Assembly: GCF_000633455.1 (NCBI RefSeq)
Contig: NZ_AYMG01000001.1
Coordinates: 434,001-498,000 of the forward strand
Length of the DNA stretch: 64,000 nt
Reading direction: 5' to 3'
Source: Pedobacter jeongneungensis
GTDB taxonomy: Bacteria; Bacteroidota; Bacteroidia; Sphingobacteriales; Sphingobacteriaceae
In this document: piece by piece, positions 34,347 to 44,766 of the stretch
Layout: every line of letters starts with the position of its first letter
Numbering within the stretch: position 1 is the first letter of the stretch
Position numbers and translations under genes: made by a program
The notes under the pieces: model-generated
Seen by the model: the letters and a program-made list of their open reading frames with translations, nothing else
The model's database searches: none
Told to the model about the DNA's origin: nothing

Positions 34347-35366
34347 TTAATAAAAATCATAACATCTTAGGCCATTTGCACGGCCACCATTGGAACTATT
34401 TGGAAAATATTTTTCGTAACCTACGCCAATTTCGGATGTTCCGCCTGTATTGCTGTAGTTGATTTTCGAGGTTGTGGCATCGTGACTGATGCCTAATCTG
34501 AATTTTTCACCATTGGTACGTCTGTTGAAAATATCAAAGATCACCGAAAAAACAACGGCATCATTTCCGTTGGAATTGCCATCATTACGGTACCAGATAC
34601 CTGCATTGATGCCTGCATATTTATATTGCATGCCCACACTAAAAGATTTTACGTTGCCCTGTTTGTAGGCAACAATAGAAGGGATGAGGTAATTCCCATC
34701 GCGATCGTACTCATCTGGCACCAGGGTTAACTTGTAACTTAAATTGCCAGAAATGCGCATGGGTAATTTGGCCTGAAACCCCGATAAGGATTCATCCGGA
34801 CGGTTAAGGTGATGTACGGCTAATCCCATCATGAATTTCCCCACCACCAGGTTGGCACCAGCATTGGAATCGAAATAATAACGGCTATCTATACTTGGCC
34901 TTTCGGCGCCAGAAACACTACCAGGGATATAACCGGTGCTGATATCGATCTGATCGCCAAAAACAAGTTTATCCCAGTTTAGCTTTTGGTTGGTAATGCC
35001 TCCCTGTAAGCCAAATGATAAAGCAAAATCGTCTCCACCGATAATATAAGAATAACTTAGGGCAACATTGTTCTTCACCAGGTAAGCGGTACCCTCACTG
35101 CTGCGGTTAAAAATAATCCCAATGCCGCTATTTAATCTCCGTAGATTAAGATCACCTGAAGCCGTCATGTAAGAGAAATCGCTCGCCAACCCCGTCCATT
35201 GATTACGGTATAGCGCATTAAACCTGATGTCGCCTTCAAACTGCCCGGTTAAAGCGGGATTTAAGTAAATCGGCGCATTGTAAAACTGCGAATAAATATG
35301 GTCCTGCGCCAACGAAACCATTGGCAGCAACCAAAACAAAAATAATATTATCCTTCTCCTCATCAT
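34347..35366 (-). CDS. PorP/SprF-family outer-membrane protein (type IX secretion)
   Basis: 339 residues. A signal peptide (MMRRRIILFLFWLLPMVSLAQ) and then the family opening DHIYSQFYNAPIYLNPALTGQFEGDIRFNALYRNQW, followed by many amphipathic beta strands ending in a barrel-like C-terminus. PorP/SprF proteins support type IX secretion and surface placement of specific partner adhesins. Its ATG overlaps the stop of the 1977-residue PKD protein (ATGA, 35363-35366), a common pairing of substrate and dedicated partner. Confidence 0.92.
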   Translation of the reverse strand: MMRRRIILFLFWLLPMVSLAQDHIYSQFYNAPIYLNPALTGQFEGDIRFNALYRNQWTGLASDFSYMTASGDLNLRRLNSGIGIIFNRSSEGTAYLVKNNVALSYSYIIGGDDFALSFGLQGGITNQKLNWDKLVFGDQIDISTGYIPGSVSGAERPSIDSRYYFDSNAGANLVVGKFMMGLAVHHLNRPDESLSGFQAKLPMRISGNLSYKLTLVPDEYDRDGNYLIPSIVAYKQGNVKSFSVGMQYKYAGINAGIWYRNDGNSNGNDAVVFSVIFDIFNRRTNGEKFRLGISHDATTSKINYSNTGGTSEIGVGYEKYFPNSSNGGRANGLRCYDFY

Positions 35367-38300
35367 CTTATTAAATATATTACGCCCGTTTTCTTTGGAG
35401 GAGATGAATCATAGGTCATCCCTTTCCAATCGCTGCCATTAATAAATTTTATATCTACTTTCCAATAATAAACGCCCTGTGGTTGCTCTTGCCCGTTATA
35501 GGTGCCATCCCAACCCTCTAAAGGCCCTCCATCATCTAATTTTGTCGTTTCCCATAACAGCTGGCCCCATTTATTAAAAATGGACATTTGCCACTCCTTT
35601 ATACCACGGCCTTTCGCCTTAAAAATCTTGATTTCGTTTTTAGCACTGGCGGGCATAAATGAATTTGGGATATTCAGATACCCTGGTACTCCAATAATCC
35701 TCACGGATTGGAAAGTGGTGGAAGAACAACCTTCTTTATTAAGCACTTTTAGGGTTACATTGTAGGTGCCTTCATTTGCATAAGTATGGGTAGGATTTTG
35801 CAAGGTAGACACGGCACCATCGCCAAAGGTCCACTGCCAACTCACTGCATCGGTGCTAATATCTTTAAAGCCAAATGAATAATTTGGAATCGAAATTTCG
35901 TTACCTGGAGTAACTGTAAAGGTAGCTACCGGTGGAGGCACAACACGAATATAATCGGCTATGGTAGTACTGTTTGTACAGCCGAGGGCATTAGTTGCCG
36001 TTAGGGTAACCGCATAATTTTTCCCCGGACCATTAAAGGTGTGCGTTGGTTCTATGGCGTTTGATGTTGGCGAACCATCTCCAAAATCCCAAACATAACC
36101 TATTGCACCGGTACTGGTATTTTTAAATTTTACGGTAACTCCGTCACAACCACTTGTTTTGTCTGCGGTGAAACTTACGCTGGGTTGTGGCAAAACTTCG
36201 ACGGTTTCGGTTGTTGAAGCATTAGAACAATTATTCGATGCGTATAAAGTAATGGTATATTTCCCGGGTTGGGTAAAGGTATGCGATATGGTTTCGGGAG
36301 CGGTATGGGTAACCGTGGTACTGCCATCGCCAAAATCGTAAACAAAAGTGCTGGCGCCTTTGGTATTGTTAAAGAAATCGACTTTTAAAGGTGCACAACC
36401 TTTAAGCTGATTGCTGTTTACCACTAATTCAGGAGTAATATCATTAGGTGCCACACGGATTGAATATTGTGATTCATTGCTCCCGCACTCATTGGTAGCG
36501 GTCATTTTTACCACATAATCCCTAACCGCCAACGTGGTATAAGTGTGGCTTATGCTGTTTTTATCGGTTACAGTTAAGGGCGCTGAGCCATCCCCAAAAT
36601 CGTAAGTGTAACTGGTGTAATTTCCTGGCGAAGTATTACTAAAGGTAACAGGCAGGGGCGAGCATCCTGTTGTTTTATCTGGGGAGAAAACGGATACTGG
36701 CTTGGCTTTGACCAATACGGTTGAAGTTTGCGTAGTGGTGCTGCAGGCAGTGGTAGCCTTTAAAGTAATGCTATAAGTAATGTCTTTTCCTGTTGGATCT
36801 GCCTGATAGGTAACTGCCGGCGGTTGAGCCAAATTTGAAGTGGTACCATTTCCAAAATCCCAACTAAAAGTTGCTGCCGTTAATGAATTAGAAGTATTGG
36901 TAAAAACAACATTTAAAGGGCCACAGCCCGATGTTGTACCTTGTGTATAAGCAGCGGTTACCTTTTGTATGGTACTAAAAGTATGACTGGTTTCATCACT
37001 ATTACAGCCCGAAATGCTTGTTACCACCAATTTGATAACCACACTTTCATTATCTGTTGTAATGGTATAACCTGGAAAAGCTATTCCTGTACCAATCTGT
37101 ATATTGTTTGCAAACCACGTATAAATATTGTTTCGATCTGGATATGGCGTAGCCGATATATTAGTAGCAGTTAAGGAAAATGGTGCACAACCTTTGTCGG
37201 TTTTAAAAACTAATTCTGCTTTTGCAGGAAGATTAACAGTTATTTTAATCTGATTGCTCAAGTTGTTGCTACAGGCACCACTGGTTACAGAGCGCCTGTA
37301 ATAGATGGTTGCGTTGGGTGCTGGCGGGGTAAAGCCAATACCCGTTGCACCCAGTACATCTGTCCAGGTAGTTCCATTCGTGCTCGATTGCCATTGGTAG
37401 GTATAAGTACCACTGCCTCCACTTGGTATGGTCCCTGTAAGCGGGGCTGCAGCTGTACCTATACAAATCGTTTGATCGGCAGAAATGGTATTATTGGTTA
37501 ATCCCGGTAATACGGTAACCTGTATCGAATTACTGATCGAGGTACAGATAGTACTATTTACCAATCTTCTAAAATAAGTTGATGAACTTACACTTAAGGT
37601 TAAATCTTTATTGGTTGCCGTTGGAACATTGGCCCAGGTATTTCCATCAGCACTGCTCTGCCATTGGTAACTAAAAGTGCCAGTACCGCCTGTTGGGGTA
37701 TCGCCCGTAATGGTAATGCTTTGACCTGCACAAATTGGAACTGTTGATGCTGAAATATTGTTAGTAACAGGCGAATAATAGGTAACGGTTACCTCGTCAA
37801 CAGAAGGAGGACAACCATTGAAACCCGAGATAGTCCACCTGAATGTATAAGTTTGGCCAGGAACCAGACCCGTTACAGTAGTATTGTATAAAGTGGGGTC
37901 GGTGATGGAAACACCGGTTTGTGCGGATACTAAAGTCCATGTACCGCTGTTTGGAGCAGGATTATTCCCGTTTAGGGTAATGCCATTTCCACTACACAAA
38001 TTTTGATCTGAGCCTGCATTTGCGGCAACGGTTCCGGGGTTTACCGTAATGGTGGTTACGGTAGATATAGCTTCGGCACAACTACCACTTTGTACTACCG
38101 CAAGGTATTTGGTGGTAATGGCCAGGTTAGAAAAAACAAGCGGATTGGCTGTTGAGGTAATGGTAGACCATGTTACACCATTATCGACAGAGCGTTCCCA
38201 GCGGGTAATATTCCCAACCTGCCCGGTTAACGTGATGTTGCCGCCATTGGCTCCTGCACATACATCTACATCTCCGGCAGTAGTTCCGCCAATACTTAGT

Positions 38301-41296
38301 GGATTAACAATGATCTGCACATCATCGCCCGAGGTAGAACAGCTGGCATCTTTAATGGTCCACCTTAACACATAAGTGTTGCCCGGTTGTAAACCAGTAA
38401 TATCCGTGGTGGCCTGTGTATCATCAGCAAAGGTTATCGCGGTTGGGGCAGAAACAATGCCCCATTTACCTGTACCCACTATCGGAGCGTTTCCTTTTAG
38501 TGTATAAGTGGTTGCATTACAAATGGCTTCATCCGGACCTGCATTGGCCAACGTTGCGCTTGGTAATACGGTAATGGTAACAGTTGTTGGCACACCCGGG
38601 CAGCCGTTTGAAGATACTGGCGTAACGGTATAGGTTACTGTTCCCGATGCAGTGCCCGAATTGGTTAAAATATCATTGATCTGTGTACCTGCCGATGCAA
38701 CAGTTCTATTCGTATTTCCGGTTATATTACCCGTTACCGTGCTGTTATAGGTATAATTTACGGCCGTTAAATTAGCCGATAGGGTAATGGCTGATGATGT
38801 TTTATTACAAATGGTTGAGTTAGCAGCCGTAGCTGTTACAATTGGGTTTGGTTTAACCGTAACCACCAAATTAAAGGGGGTGCCATCACAACCATCTAAA
38901 TGTGGGGTGATGGTATAGGTTACAGTGGCATCAGCACTAAGATCGGTATTGGTTAATATATCATTAATATTCCCGGTTCCGTTTGTGGTATAGCCGGTAG
39001 CAGAGGCTGTTCCTGTAGCGGTCCAGGTATAAGTAACACCGGCCGCTGCAGAAGTTGGCATATAAGCAACACTATTTCCAGTACAGATGGATTTGGTACC
39101 TAAACTTGTTAAACTGATGTCGGGTTTAATTTTTAAGATAATATCATCATCTATCTGGTTACATGGGGCGGCTAAGGTTGTGGTTACTCTTAATTTTAAA
39201 GTAACTATTCCAGCTGTTTTTTCAGCTGCGGTAGGGGTATAAACAGCGTTTAAATCGTTTCTGCCAAGGTTAAAAATTCCCGCGCCGCCTACCCAGGCTT
39301 GTGTGGCGGTTGTGCCCGTAACCGTGCCGCTTAAAGTAAAACTTGGATCATTGAAACAAATGCTTTGGTCCGGTCCTGCATTAACCACAGGAGCCGTGCT
39401 GAAAGTCAAAACCTGGGTATCAGTTGCAGAACCGCAGTTATTTTTGTGTATAACCGTTATGGTATAAGTATCGTAGCTATCAAACTTAATGGATGGGTAT
39501 TTTGAATTTGCCGTTGTTCCACCTGCAAAACTATAAGTCCCGGCACCCGACGGAACAACTGTCCATGTATAAGTATCAGGTAAATCTTTCGATGTTCCGC
39601 TAATGGTGGTTTTCGTTGGCCCTGTTGTGGTATTGTTAAAATCGTAAGTAGAGAGGTTGCAAAGTGTAATGTCAGGAGAAAGGGTAGCCTTTGGACTTTC
39701 GTTTACCACAACAGTTTGCGGCAAGCTTACCACCGGACCGCATGATGGGGTAGAGATGCTTAGCGTAATGGTATAAGTGCCGGGGTTAGTAAAGCTGAAC
39801 TGCGGTTCTTTACTGGTTGCACTTGTGCCACCAACATAACCTACTGTAGGGGTAACCGACCAAAAATAGCTATTGGCCGCGTTGCAGATATTATCCAAAA
39901 CGGAAAGATCTGTAGGCTTTAAGGTTGTTCCAGAGCAGATGGTAGTTGATGGTAAACTAAAAGCAGGCTTTGGGGGATCCTGGATACATATTTTCATTTC
40001 TACCGGATCAGCATTACAAGAACCCGAGCTATTGGATTCCAGCCGGATCGTATGCTCACCATTAGTTGGGAATTTATACACCAGGTTATAAGATCTCGGC
40101 TGGTTTGCTTTAACGGGCACTCCATCAACATACCAGTTATAAGTTACCTCATTGGGTGTACAGCCCAATGTGTTGGTATTTGGATTTTCGCCAAGGGTAG
40201 AGGTGTTTACAAAGGTAATATCTGTATTCGTACATCCAGGATTGTTATAAACAAAAGAGTTTACCGGCTTTACCACAACCTTGGCAGATGATGAAACCGG
40301 AGTACCGATGATGCCACAAAAGGCATTCGATACATTGATGGAAACATCAAAAGCATTAAAAATTGTGCCCGCACTTGAGGTAGAAACACTTCCGCATGAA
40401 GATTTGATGTACGAATGTGCTACAATACCTCCATTGTTGATGATCTCGCAAAGGGTGTAAGTGGTCGTTGTCTGATCTCCCCATGTAATGGTATAGATAT
40501 CACCCGGAAAGTTGTTTTGAATACCAGAGGCTGAAGTCACATCCACATTAAAAGTTAATGCCCCTAATGGCAAACAAACCACTGTGTTTCCTGTATTGGC
40601 GAAAGCCGTTACCGTTTTATTATTAATGAGCAGATAAGCTTTTGTGGCAACTGTACCATCAGGCATAACGGCTTTGGTGTAAATGGTATAGTGTGATTGT
40701 TGAGCAGTAAAACTTTGTATTGGTGTAGCGAAACTAATGGCAGTTGTACCTCCTCCGCTTCCTTCATTGGTTACAGTGGCCGTAACGGTACTGTTTGCGG
40801 TAGATTCGTTGCTGATTAAAAAACTATTATTTGGCTTACTGGTACAGGTACCAAAGGTTTCTTTATTATTATTGTTTAAATAATTTGAGGTGAGTTTGGC
40901 TTCAACTGCTGTTCCGTCTTTAACTTCGAAAGGGGTAGAGGGTGTGCTTGCTGTGGTTGGTGTAGTTGTTTTTACCCTTACACGATAACCAGTGCCGGGT
41001 GTAAGGCCATTAGGAAGTAATCCGTTAATGTATGTACTATAAAAACCCGTGTAGGTTCCAATAAGCGTTTCAGCTGCGAAATTCCCATTTTGATCGGATA
41101 GATACAGCTGGAATTGATTTCCCTGCGATGCACAGCTCGTAGGAACAGTAAAGGGAACGGCGATAGTGCTTCCCGGGGTAAATGGACCAGGATCTACTGT
41201 ACCAATAGTTACCTGGGCAAAAACATTTGACGTACATAAAAATGCCCCAAAAAATAGGACAAGAAAAAGCCATTTCCTTTTACAACGAATCTTCAT
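35363..41296 (-). CDS. Giant PKD-repeat surface protein with type B T9SS C-terminal sorting domain
   Basis: 1977 residues. Signal peptide (about 1-27, ending NVFAQ). The long middle has Ig-like and repeat modules, including several with TPVNPSNGC...TVTVLP-like ends and YQWQSSADGNTW pairs. At least five PKD domains lie near the C-terminus (about 1430-1850), each with the WDFGDG or YDFGDG core. The end has the CHU_C/gliding-motility type B sorting domain (NIPNSFMPASAKNEIKIFKAKG, IFNKWGQLLWET, GWDGTYNGQEQPQGVYYWKV). It is expected to be exported by Sec, then by type IX secretion, as a surface adhesin. Translationally coupled to the PorP-like gene. Confidence 0.93.
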   Translation of the reverse strand: MKIRCKRKWLFLVLFFGAFLCTSNVFAQVTIGTVDPGPFTPGSTIAVPFTVPTSCASQGNQFQLYLSDQNGNFAAETLIGTYTGFYSTYINGLLPNGLTPGTGYRVRVKTTTPTTASTPSTPFEVKDGTAVEAKLTSNYLNNNNKETFGTCTSKPNNSFLISNESTANSTVTATVTNEGSGGGTTAISFATPIQSFTAQQSHYTIYTKAVMPDGTVATKAYLLINNKTVTAFANTGNTVVCLPLGALTFNVDVTSASGIQNNFPGDIYTITWGDQTTTTYTLCEIINNGGIVAHSYIKSSCGSVSTSSAGTIFNAFDVSINVSNAFCGIIGTPVSSSAKVVVKPVNSFVYNNPGCTNTDITFVNTSTLGENPNTNTLGCTPNEVTYNWYVDGVPVKANQPRSYNLVYKFPTNGEHTIRLESNSSGSCNADPVEMKICIQDPPKPAFSLPSTTICSGTTLKPTDLSVLDNICNAANSYFWSVTPTVGYVGGTSATSKEPQFSFTNPGTYTITLSISTPSCGPVVSLPQTVVVNESPKATLSPDITLCNLSTYDFNNTTTGPTKTTISGTSKDLPDTYTWTVVPSGAGTYSFAGGTTANSKYPSIKFDSYDTYTITVIHKNNCGSATDTQVLTFSTAPVVNAGPDQSICFNDPSFTLSGTVTGTTATQAWVGGAGIFNLGRNDLNAVYTPTAAEKTAGIVTLKLRVTTTLAAPCNQIDDDIILKIKPDISLTSLGTKSICTGNSVAYMPTSAAAGVTYTWTATGTASATGYTTNGTGNINDILTNTDLSADATVTYTITPHLDGCDGTPFNLVVTVKPNPIVTATAANSTICNKTSSAITLSANLTAVNYTYNSTVTGNITGNTNRTVASAGTQINDILTNSGTASGTVTYTVTPVSSNGCPGVPTTVTITVLPSATLANAGPDEAICNATTYTLKGNAPIVGTGKWGIVSAPTAITFADDTQATTDITGLQPGNTYVLRWTIKDASCSTSGDDVQIIVNPLSIGGTTAGDVDVCAGANGGNITLTGQVGNITRWERSVDNGVTWSTITSTANPLVFSNLAITTKYLAVVQSGSCAEAISTVTTITVNPGTVAANAGSDQNLCSGNGITLNGNNPAPNSGTWTLVSAQTGVSITDPTLYNTTVTGLVPGQTYTFRWTISGFNGCPPSVDEVTVTYYSPVTNNISASTVPICAGQSITITGDTPTGGTGTFSYQWQSSADGNTWANVPTATNKDLTLSVSSSTYFRRLVNSTICTSISNSIQVTVLPGLTNNTISADQTICIGTAAAPLTGTIPSGGSGTYTYQWQSSTNGTTWTDVLGATGIGFTPPAPNATIYYRRSVTSGACSNNLSNQIKITVNLPAKAELVFKTDKGCAPFSLTATNISATPYPDRNNIYTWFANNIQIGTGIAFPGYTITTDNESVVIKLVVTSISGCNSDETSHTFSTIQKVTAAYTQGTTSGCGPLNVVFTNTSNSLTAATFSWDFGNGTTSNLAQPPAVTYQADPTGKDITYSITLKATTACSTTTQTSTVLVKAKPVSVFSPDKTTGCSPLPVTFSNTSPGNYTSYTYDFGDGSAPLTVTDKNSISHTYTTLAVRDYVVKMTATNECGSNESQYSIRVAPNDITPELVVNSNQLKGCAPLKVDFFNNTKGASTFVYDFGDGSTTVTHTAPETISHTFTQPGKYTITLYASNNCSNASTTETVEVLPQPSVSFTADKTSGCDGVTVKFKNTSTGAIGYVWDFGDGSPTSNAIEPTHTFNGPGKNYAVTLTATNALGCTNSTTIADYIRVVPPPVATFTVTPGNEISIPNYSFGFKDISTDAVSWQWTFGDGAVSTLQNPTHTYANEGTYNVTLKVLNKEGCSSTTFQSVRIIGVPGYLNIPNSFMPASAKNEIKIFKAKGRGIKEWQMSIFNKWGQLLWETTKLDDGGPLEGWDGTYNGQEQPQGVYYWKVDIKFINGSDWKGMTYDSSPPKKTGVIYLIR

Positions 41297-41519
41297 AAAT
41301 CTCTAACACTAGGGAATGATTTTATTGCGTTCTGGAAGCGTTGTTTTGAACCTGCTCTAACCTATCCTCAGAAATGAGTACCGGGCCTAAGACGCGTCAA
41401 TAAATATTCATTACAAAGAACGTAATTTTCGCAGTACATTTTATAAAATTTTACACCAATACCAACTAAATGAGCAGGTTATAAGGGGAAGGGTGGTCGT
41501 TTTTGTAGTGAAAAGGCAC

Positions 41520-41552
41520 AAAAAAACCCTCAGAGCATAATGTTCTGAGGGC
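41520..41552 (-). terminator. Rho-independent terminator of groEL
   Basis: On the minus strand CCCTCAGAA, loop, TCTGAGGG then TTTTTTT, 38 bp after the groEL stop. The rest of 41297-41519 shows nothing I can name. Confidence 0.85.
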
Positions 41553-41589
41553 ATATTTTTACACGAAATAATTTCGCTATGAACTGATA

Positions 41590-43224
41590 TTACATCATAC
41601 CACCCATACCGCCGCCGCCCATTGGAGGCATTGAAGCACCACCTTCTTCAGGTTCGTCTGCTAAAACAACTTCTGTAGTTAATAACATCGCTGCGATTGA
41701 AGCTGCGTTTTCTAATGCTACACGACTTACCTTAGTTGGATCGATAACACCTGCACCAATTAAGTTTTCGTAAACATCAGTACGTGCATTGTAACCGAAA
41801 TCGGCAGTACCTTCTTTAACTTTCTGAACTACGATAGAACCTTCAATACCTGCGTTTTCGCAAATTTGACGTAATGGCTCTTCAATAGCACGACGGATGA
41901 TCTGGATACCTGTGTTTTCATCTTCGTTGGCACCTTTTAGGTTAGCTAAAGCTTCAACTGCACGGATAAAAGCAACACCACCACCAGCAACAATACCTTC
42001 TTCTACAGCCGCGCGGGTTGCATGTAAAGCATCATCAACACGGTCTTTTTTCTCTTTCATTTCAACCTCACTGGCTGCACCTACATAAAGAACTGCAACA
42101 CCGCCAGCTAATTTAGCCAAACGCTCTTGTAATTTTTCTTTATCGTAATCAGATGTAGTAGTTTCGATTTGAGATTTAATCTGACTTACGCGAGATTTAA
42201 TGTCTTCTGAATTACCAGCACCATTAATTACAGTTGTATTGTCTTTATCAACAACAACTTTCTCAGCAGAACCTAAATAAGTTAAATCAGCATTTTCTAA
42301 TTTGTAACCTCTTTCTTCTGAAACAACAATACCGCCAGTTAAGATTGCGATGTCTTCTAACATTGCTTTTCTTCTGTCGCCAAAACCTGGAGCCTTAACA
42401 GCAACAACTTTTAACGAACCACGGATTTTATTTACTACCAAAGTAGCTAAAGCTTCGCCATCTAAATCTTCAGAAATGATTACCAATGGTTTACCAGTTT
42501 GAACCGTTTTTTCTAAAACAGGCAACAATTCTTTCATGTTGCTGATTTTTTTGTCGTAGATTAAAATGTAAGGATTTTCTAATTCTGCTTCCATTTTATC
42601 TGCATTGGTTACAAAGTATGGAGATAAATAACCCCTGTCAAATTGCATACCTTCAACTGTTTTTACTTCAGTTTCAGTACCTTTTGCTTCTTCAACAGTA
42701 ATTACACCATCTTTACCAACTTTGCTCATTGCTTCAGCAATTAACGAACCGATCACCTCGTCGTTATTTGCCGAGATAGATGCAACTTGTTTAATTTTAT
42801 TGTTATCATCACCAACCGCTTGTGATTGAGATTTTAAGTTTTCTACAACAGCAGCAACCGCTTTATCAATACCACGTTTTAAATCCATTGGGTTTGCACC
42901 TGCAGCAACGTTTTTAATACCGGTTGTAATAATAGCCTGAGCCAATACAGTAGCAGTAGTAGTACCATCACCAGCAATATCAGCTGTTTTTGAAGCTACT
43001 TCCTTAACCATTTGAGCGCCCATGTTCTCAACTGCATCTTTTAATTCGATTTCTTTTGCAACTGTAACACCATCTTTAGTGATTGCTGGCGAACCGAATT
43101 TTTTATCGATGATTACGTTACGGCCTTTTGGACCTAAAGTTACTTTTACTGCATTTGCAAGAATATCAACACCTCTTTTCAGGGCGTCGCGTGCTTCTAC
43201 GTTATATTTTACTTGTTTTGACAT
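41590..43224 (-). CDS. groEL: 60-kDa chaperonin GroEL
   Basis: 544 residues, standard length. ATP-driven folding chamber with GroES. Nucleotide site GPKGRNVI (about 32-39) and GDGTTTAT (about 86-93), apical domain [29 protein letters not shown], equatorial GGGVAFIRA, and a C-terminal GGM tail ([13 protein letters not shown]). It lies downstream of groES in the usual order, separated by 108 bp that holds a small inverted repeat. Confidence 0.98.
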   Translation of the reverse strand: MSKQVKYNVEARDALKRGVDILANAVKVTLGPKGRNVIIDKKFGSPAITKDGVTVAKEIELKDAVENMGAQMVKEVASKTADIAGDGTTTATVLAQAIITTGIKNVAAGANPMDLKRGIDKAVAAVVENLKSQSQAVGDDNNKIKQVASISANNDEVIGSLIAEAMSKVGKDGVITVEEAKGTETEVKTVEGMQFDRGYLSPYFVTNADKMEAELENPYILIYDKKISNMKELLPVLEKTVQTGKPLVIISEDLDGEALATLVVNKIRGSLKVVAVKAPGFGDRRKAMLEDIAILTGGIVVSEERGYKLENADLTYLGSAEKVVVDKDNTTVINGAGNSEDIKSRVSQIKSQIETTTSDYDKEKLQERLAKLAGGVAVLYVGAASEVEMKEKKDRVDDALHATRAAVEEGIVAGGGVAFIRAVEALANLKGANEDENTGIQIIRRAIEEPLRQICENAGIEGSIVVQKVKEGTADFGYNARTDVYENLIGAGVIDPTKVSRVALENAASIAAMLLTTEVVLADEPEEGGASMPPMGGGGMGGMM

Positions 43225-43296
43225 TTTAAGTTTTGTTTTTAAAGTTTTAATGTTGGAGGTTGAAAAGTTTCAATTCCTCGCTTTATAACAATAACA

Positions 43297-43320
43297 TTAC
43301 AACGTTTTAACGTTGCAATA
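43297..43320. repeat. Inverted repeat between groES and groEL
   Basis: ATTACAACGTT, TT, AACGTTGCAAT: 11-bp arms with one mismatch. No T-run follows on the minus strand, so it is not a normal terminator; it may be an mRNA stem between the two cistrons. Confidence 0.55.
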
Positions 43321-43332
43321 TTTCAATTTTAT

Positions 43333-43623
43333 TTACCCTACAACAGCGTAAATATCGGTTTCACGCATAATGAGGTAATCTTTACCTTCGTAAGGGAATT
43401 CGGTACCACCGTATTTACCATAAATTACAACATCGCCAACTTTTACGCTCGCTTTTTTACCTTCAGAATCTTCTTCAGAAACAGAAACAACAGTTCCTTT
43501 AGATGGTTTTTCTTTTGCAGTATCAGGGATATACAAACCCGATGCAGTTTTTTCTTCTGCCGCAGCCGGTTCAACTATTACTCTGTTCGAACTGCCAGCA
43601 ATTGGTTTAAGGTTTAACGCCAT
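43333..43623 (-). CDS. groES: 10-kDa co-chaperonin GroES
   Basis: 96 residues. Forms the seven-membered lid of GroEL. Family sequence: LKPIAGSSNRVIVEPAAAEEKTASGLYIPDTAKEKPSKGTVV (mobile loop about 20-35) and DVVIYGKYGGTEFPYEGKDYLIMRETDIYAVV. First gene of the operon. The 243-bp upstream gap has no CIRCE site and no clear consensus promoter; an AT-rich leader and a GTTTGG...CCAAAC stem (43697-43723) are all that I see. Confidence 0.97.
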   Translation of the reverse strand: MALNLKPIAGSSNRVIVEPAAAEEKTASGLYIPDTAKEKPSKGTVVSVSEEDSEGKKASVKVGDVVIYGKYGGTEFPYEGKDYLIMRETDIYAVVG

Positions 43624-43866
43624 AACTTTTATTATTTTTTATTTTGATTTTAAGTTTTTTAACTATGCATACATTTAACACTTTTTGTGCCAAGTGGTTT
43701 GGAGGGACAAATTTTCACCAAACTGTCAATCTTTTCACACTAATTCAGAATGTGGGTGTCAGCATGGCAGTAAGTTTTCAATTTTTTAGCCAGATTTATT
43801 GTTGTTTTTGTTCGTACTCCAGCGTTGACAACTTTACCGGCCTTATTTCCCATTAAGTTGTCAACG

Positions 43867-44631
43867 CTAAACCGGTGCTTTTTCTGTCAAATACTTCCAG
43901 TACCTTTTGGGTACGTGCTGCAGGTGCAGTTTGGTGTTTTTGCGGGCAACAATATTGGCACTTTTAAAATAATCTTTCCAAAGCGTTGCGTACAATGCTT
44001 CGCTTTCGTCCATTAAAACCGGAGCAGGGTTTTGCTTATTTATACCATGGCTAAAGCTGATGGTAATTTCTTCGACCGTATTTAAATTATAATGCAAACC
44101 ATATTTGCGTTTCAAATCATAAATCACCCATTGCTGATCGGCATATCGGTTTTTAAAATGATTGGATATTAAGGGCAATACATTAAAATCCGGATCGATA
44201 CCTGCATAAAAAATCCCATCTCCTGTTTTTTGAAAACGGATAAAGGCTTCCATACGGTGTTTTTCGCGCTCTACACTTTTGGCATATTTAGAAATTGCAA
44301 TGACATGTTCATTGCCATAATTGCTTTCAGAACCCGCCTGGTTTTGAAAAATATAAATGCAAAATTGAAAAAGGTGATGATAAGCTTCCGGAATTTCTGA
44401 TAAATAGCTGCAGTAGAATTTGCGCAGTGAATCCTTTTTCAGTTTCTTTTGTAATCCCGCCCAAACCCGATCGGCTTTTTCTGCATCTGTGGCTACCGTA
44501 AAACTTTCTACAAAAGCTTCAGGCTGGAAAATTTCGGTCGATTTTAGCACAGCTTTGCCCGGTTTGCGCTCAAACCATTCGAAAACCGCTGTTAAAAGGC
44601 CTTGCAGGGAGCCATCGAAAATGTAGGTCAT
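43867..44631 (-). CDS. TIGR03915-family putative DNA repair protein
   Basis: About 254 residues from the ATG at 44631 (MTYIFDGSLQGLLTAVFEWF); an in-frame ATG 33 bp upstream adds residues the family lacks. Conserved marks: HVIAISKYAKSVEREKHRMEAFIRFQKTGDGIFYAGIDPDFNVLPLISNHFKNRYADQQWVIYD and the C-terminal HVPKRYWKYLTEK. It is the standing partner of the radical-SAM protein encoded just upstream; both are assigned to DNA modification or repair only by context. The biochemical role is unknown. Confidence 0.88.
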   Translation of the reverse strand: MTYIFDGSLQGLLTAVFEWFERKPGKAVLKSTEIFQPEAFVESFTVATDAEKADRVWAGLQKKLKKDSLRKFYCSYLSEIPEAYHHLFQFCIYIFQNQAGSESNYGNEHVIAISKYAKSVEREKHRMEAFIRFQKTGDGIFYAGIDPDFNVLPLISNHFKNRYADQQWVIYDLKRKYGLHYNLNTVEEITISFSHGINKQNPAPVLMDESEALYATLWKDYFKSANIVARKNTKLHLQHVPKRYWKYLTEKAPV

Positions 44632-44658
44632 ACTTATATTGAAAGGTTTTATGTAGGT

Positions 44659-44742
44659 CGTCATTCCCGTGGAAGCGGGAATCTTAATGCAGTAACTTTA
44701 AGATTCCCATCCGATAGCTATCGGATCAAGTTGGGAATGACG
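44659..44742. repeat. REP-like repeat, GTCATTCCC type, with an 18-bp palindrome
   Basis: CGTCATTCCCGTGGAAGCGGGAATCTTAA on the left and TTAAGATTCCCATCC...AAGTTGGGAATGACG on the right. Inside is a perfect palindrome ATCCGATAGCTATCGGAT (44709-44726). It lies between the two DNA repair genes, which may still be co-transcribed across it. Same class as 26015-26083. Confidence 0.75.
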
Positions 44743-44766
44743 CGTCTCCTTAAACGGCCAGCGCTT

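Noticed and set aside
43297-43320. Terminator between groES and groEL
   Set aside because: The stem has no T-run on the transcribed strand, and the two genes are normally co-transcribed.
43682-43696. Sigma-54-like -24 element (TTGGCAC on the minus strand) upstream of groES
   Set aside because: The -12 part (TTGC after 5 bp) is missing, so it is not a credible sigma-54 promoter.
43624-43866. CIRCE heat-shock operator upstream of groES
   Set aside because: No TTAGCACTC-N9-GAGTGCTAA or near match is present.
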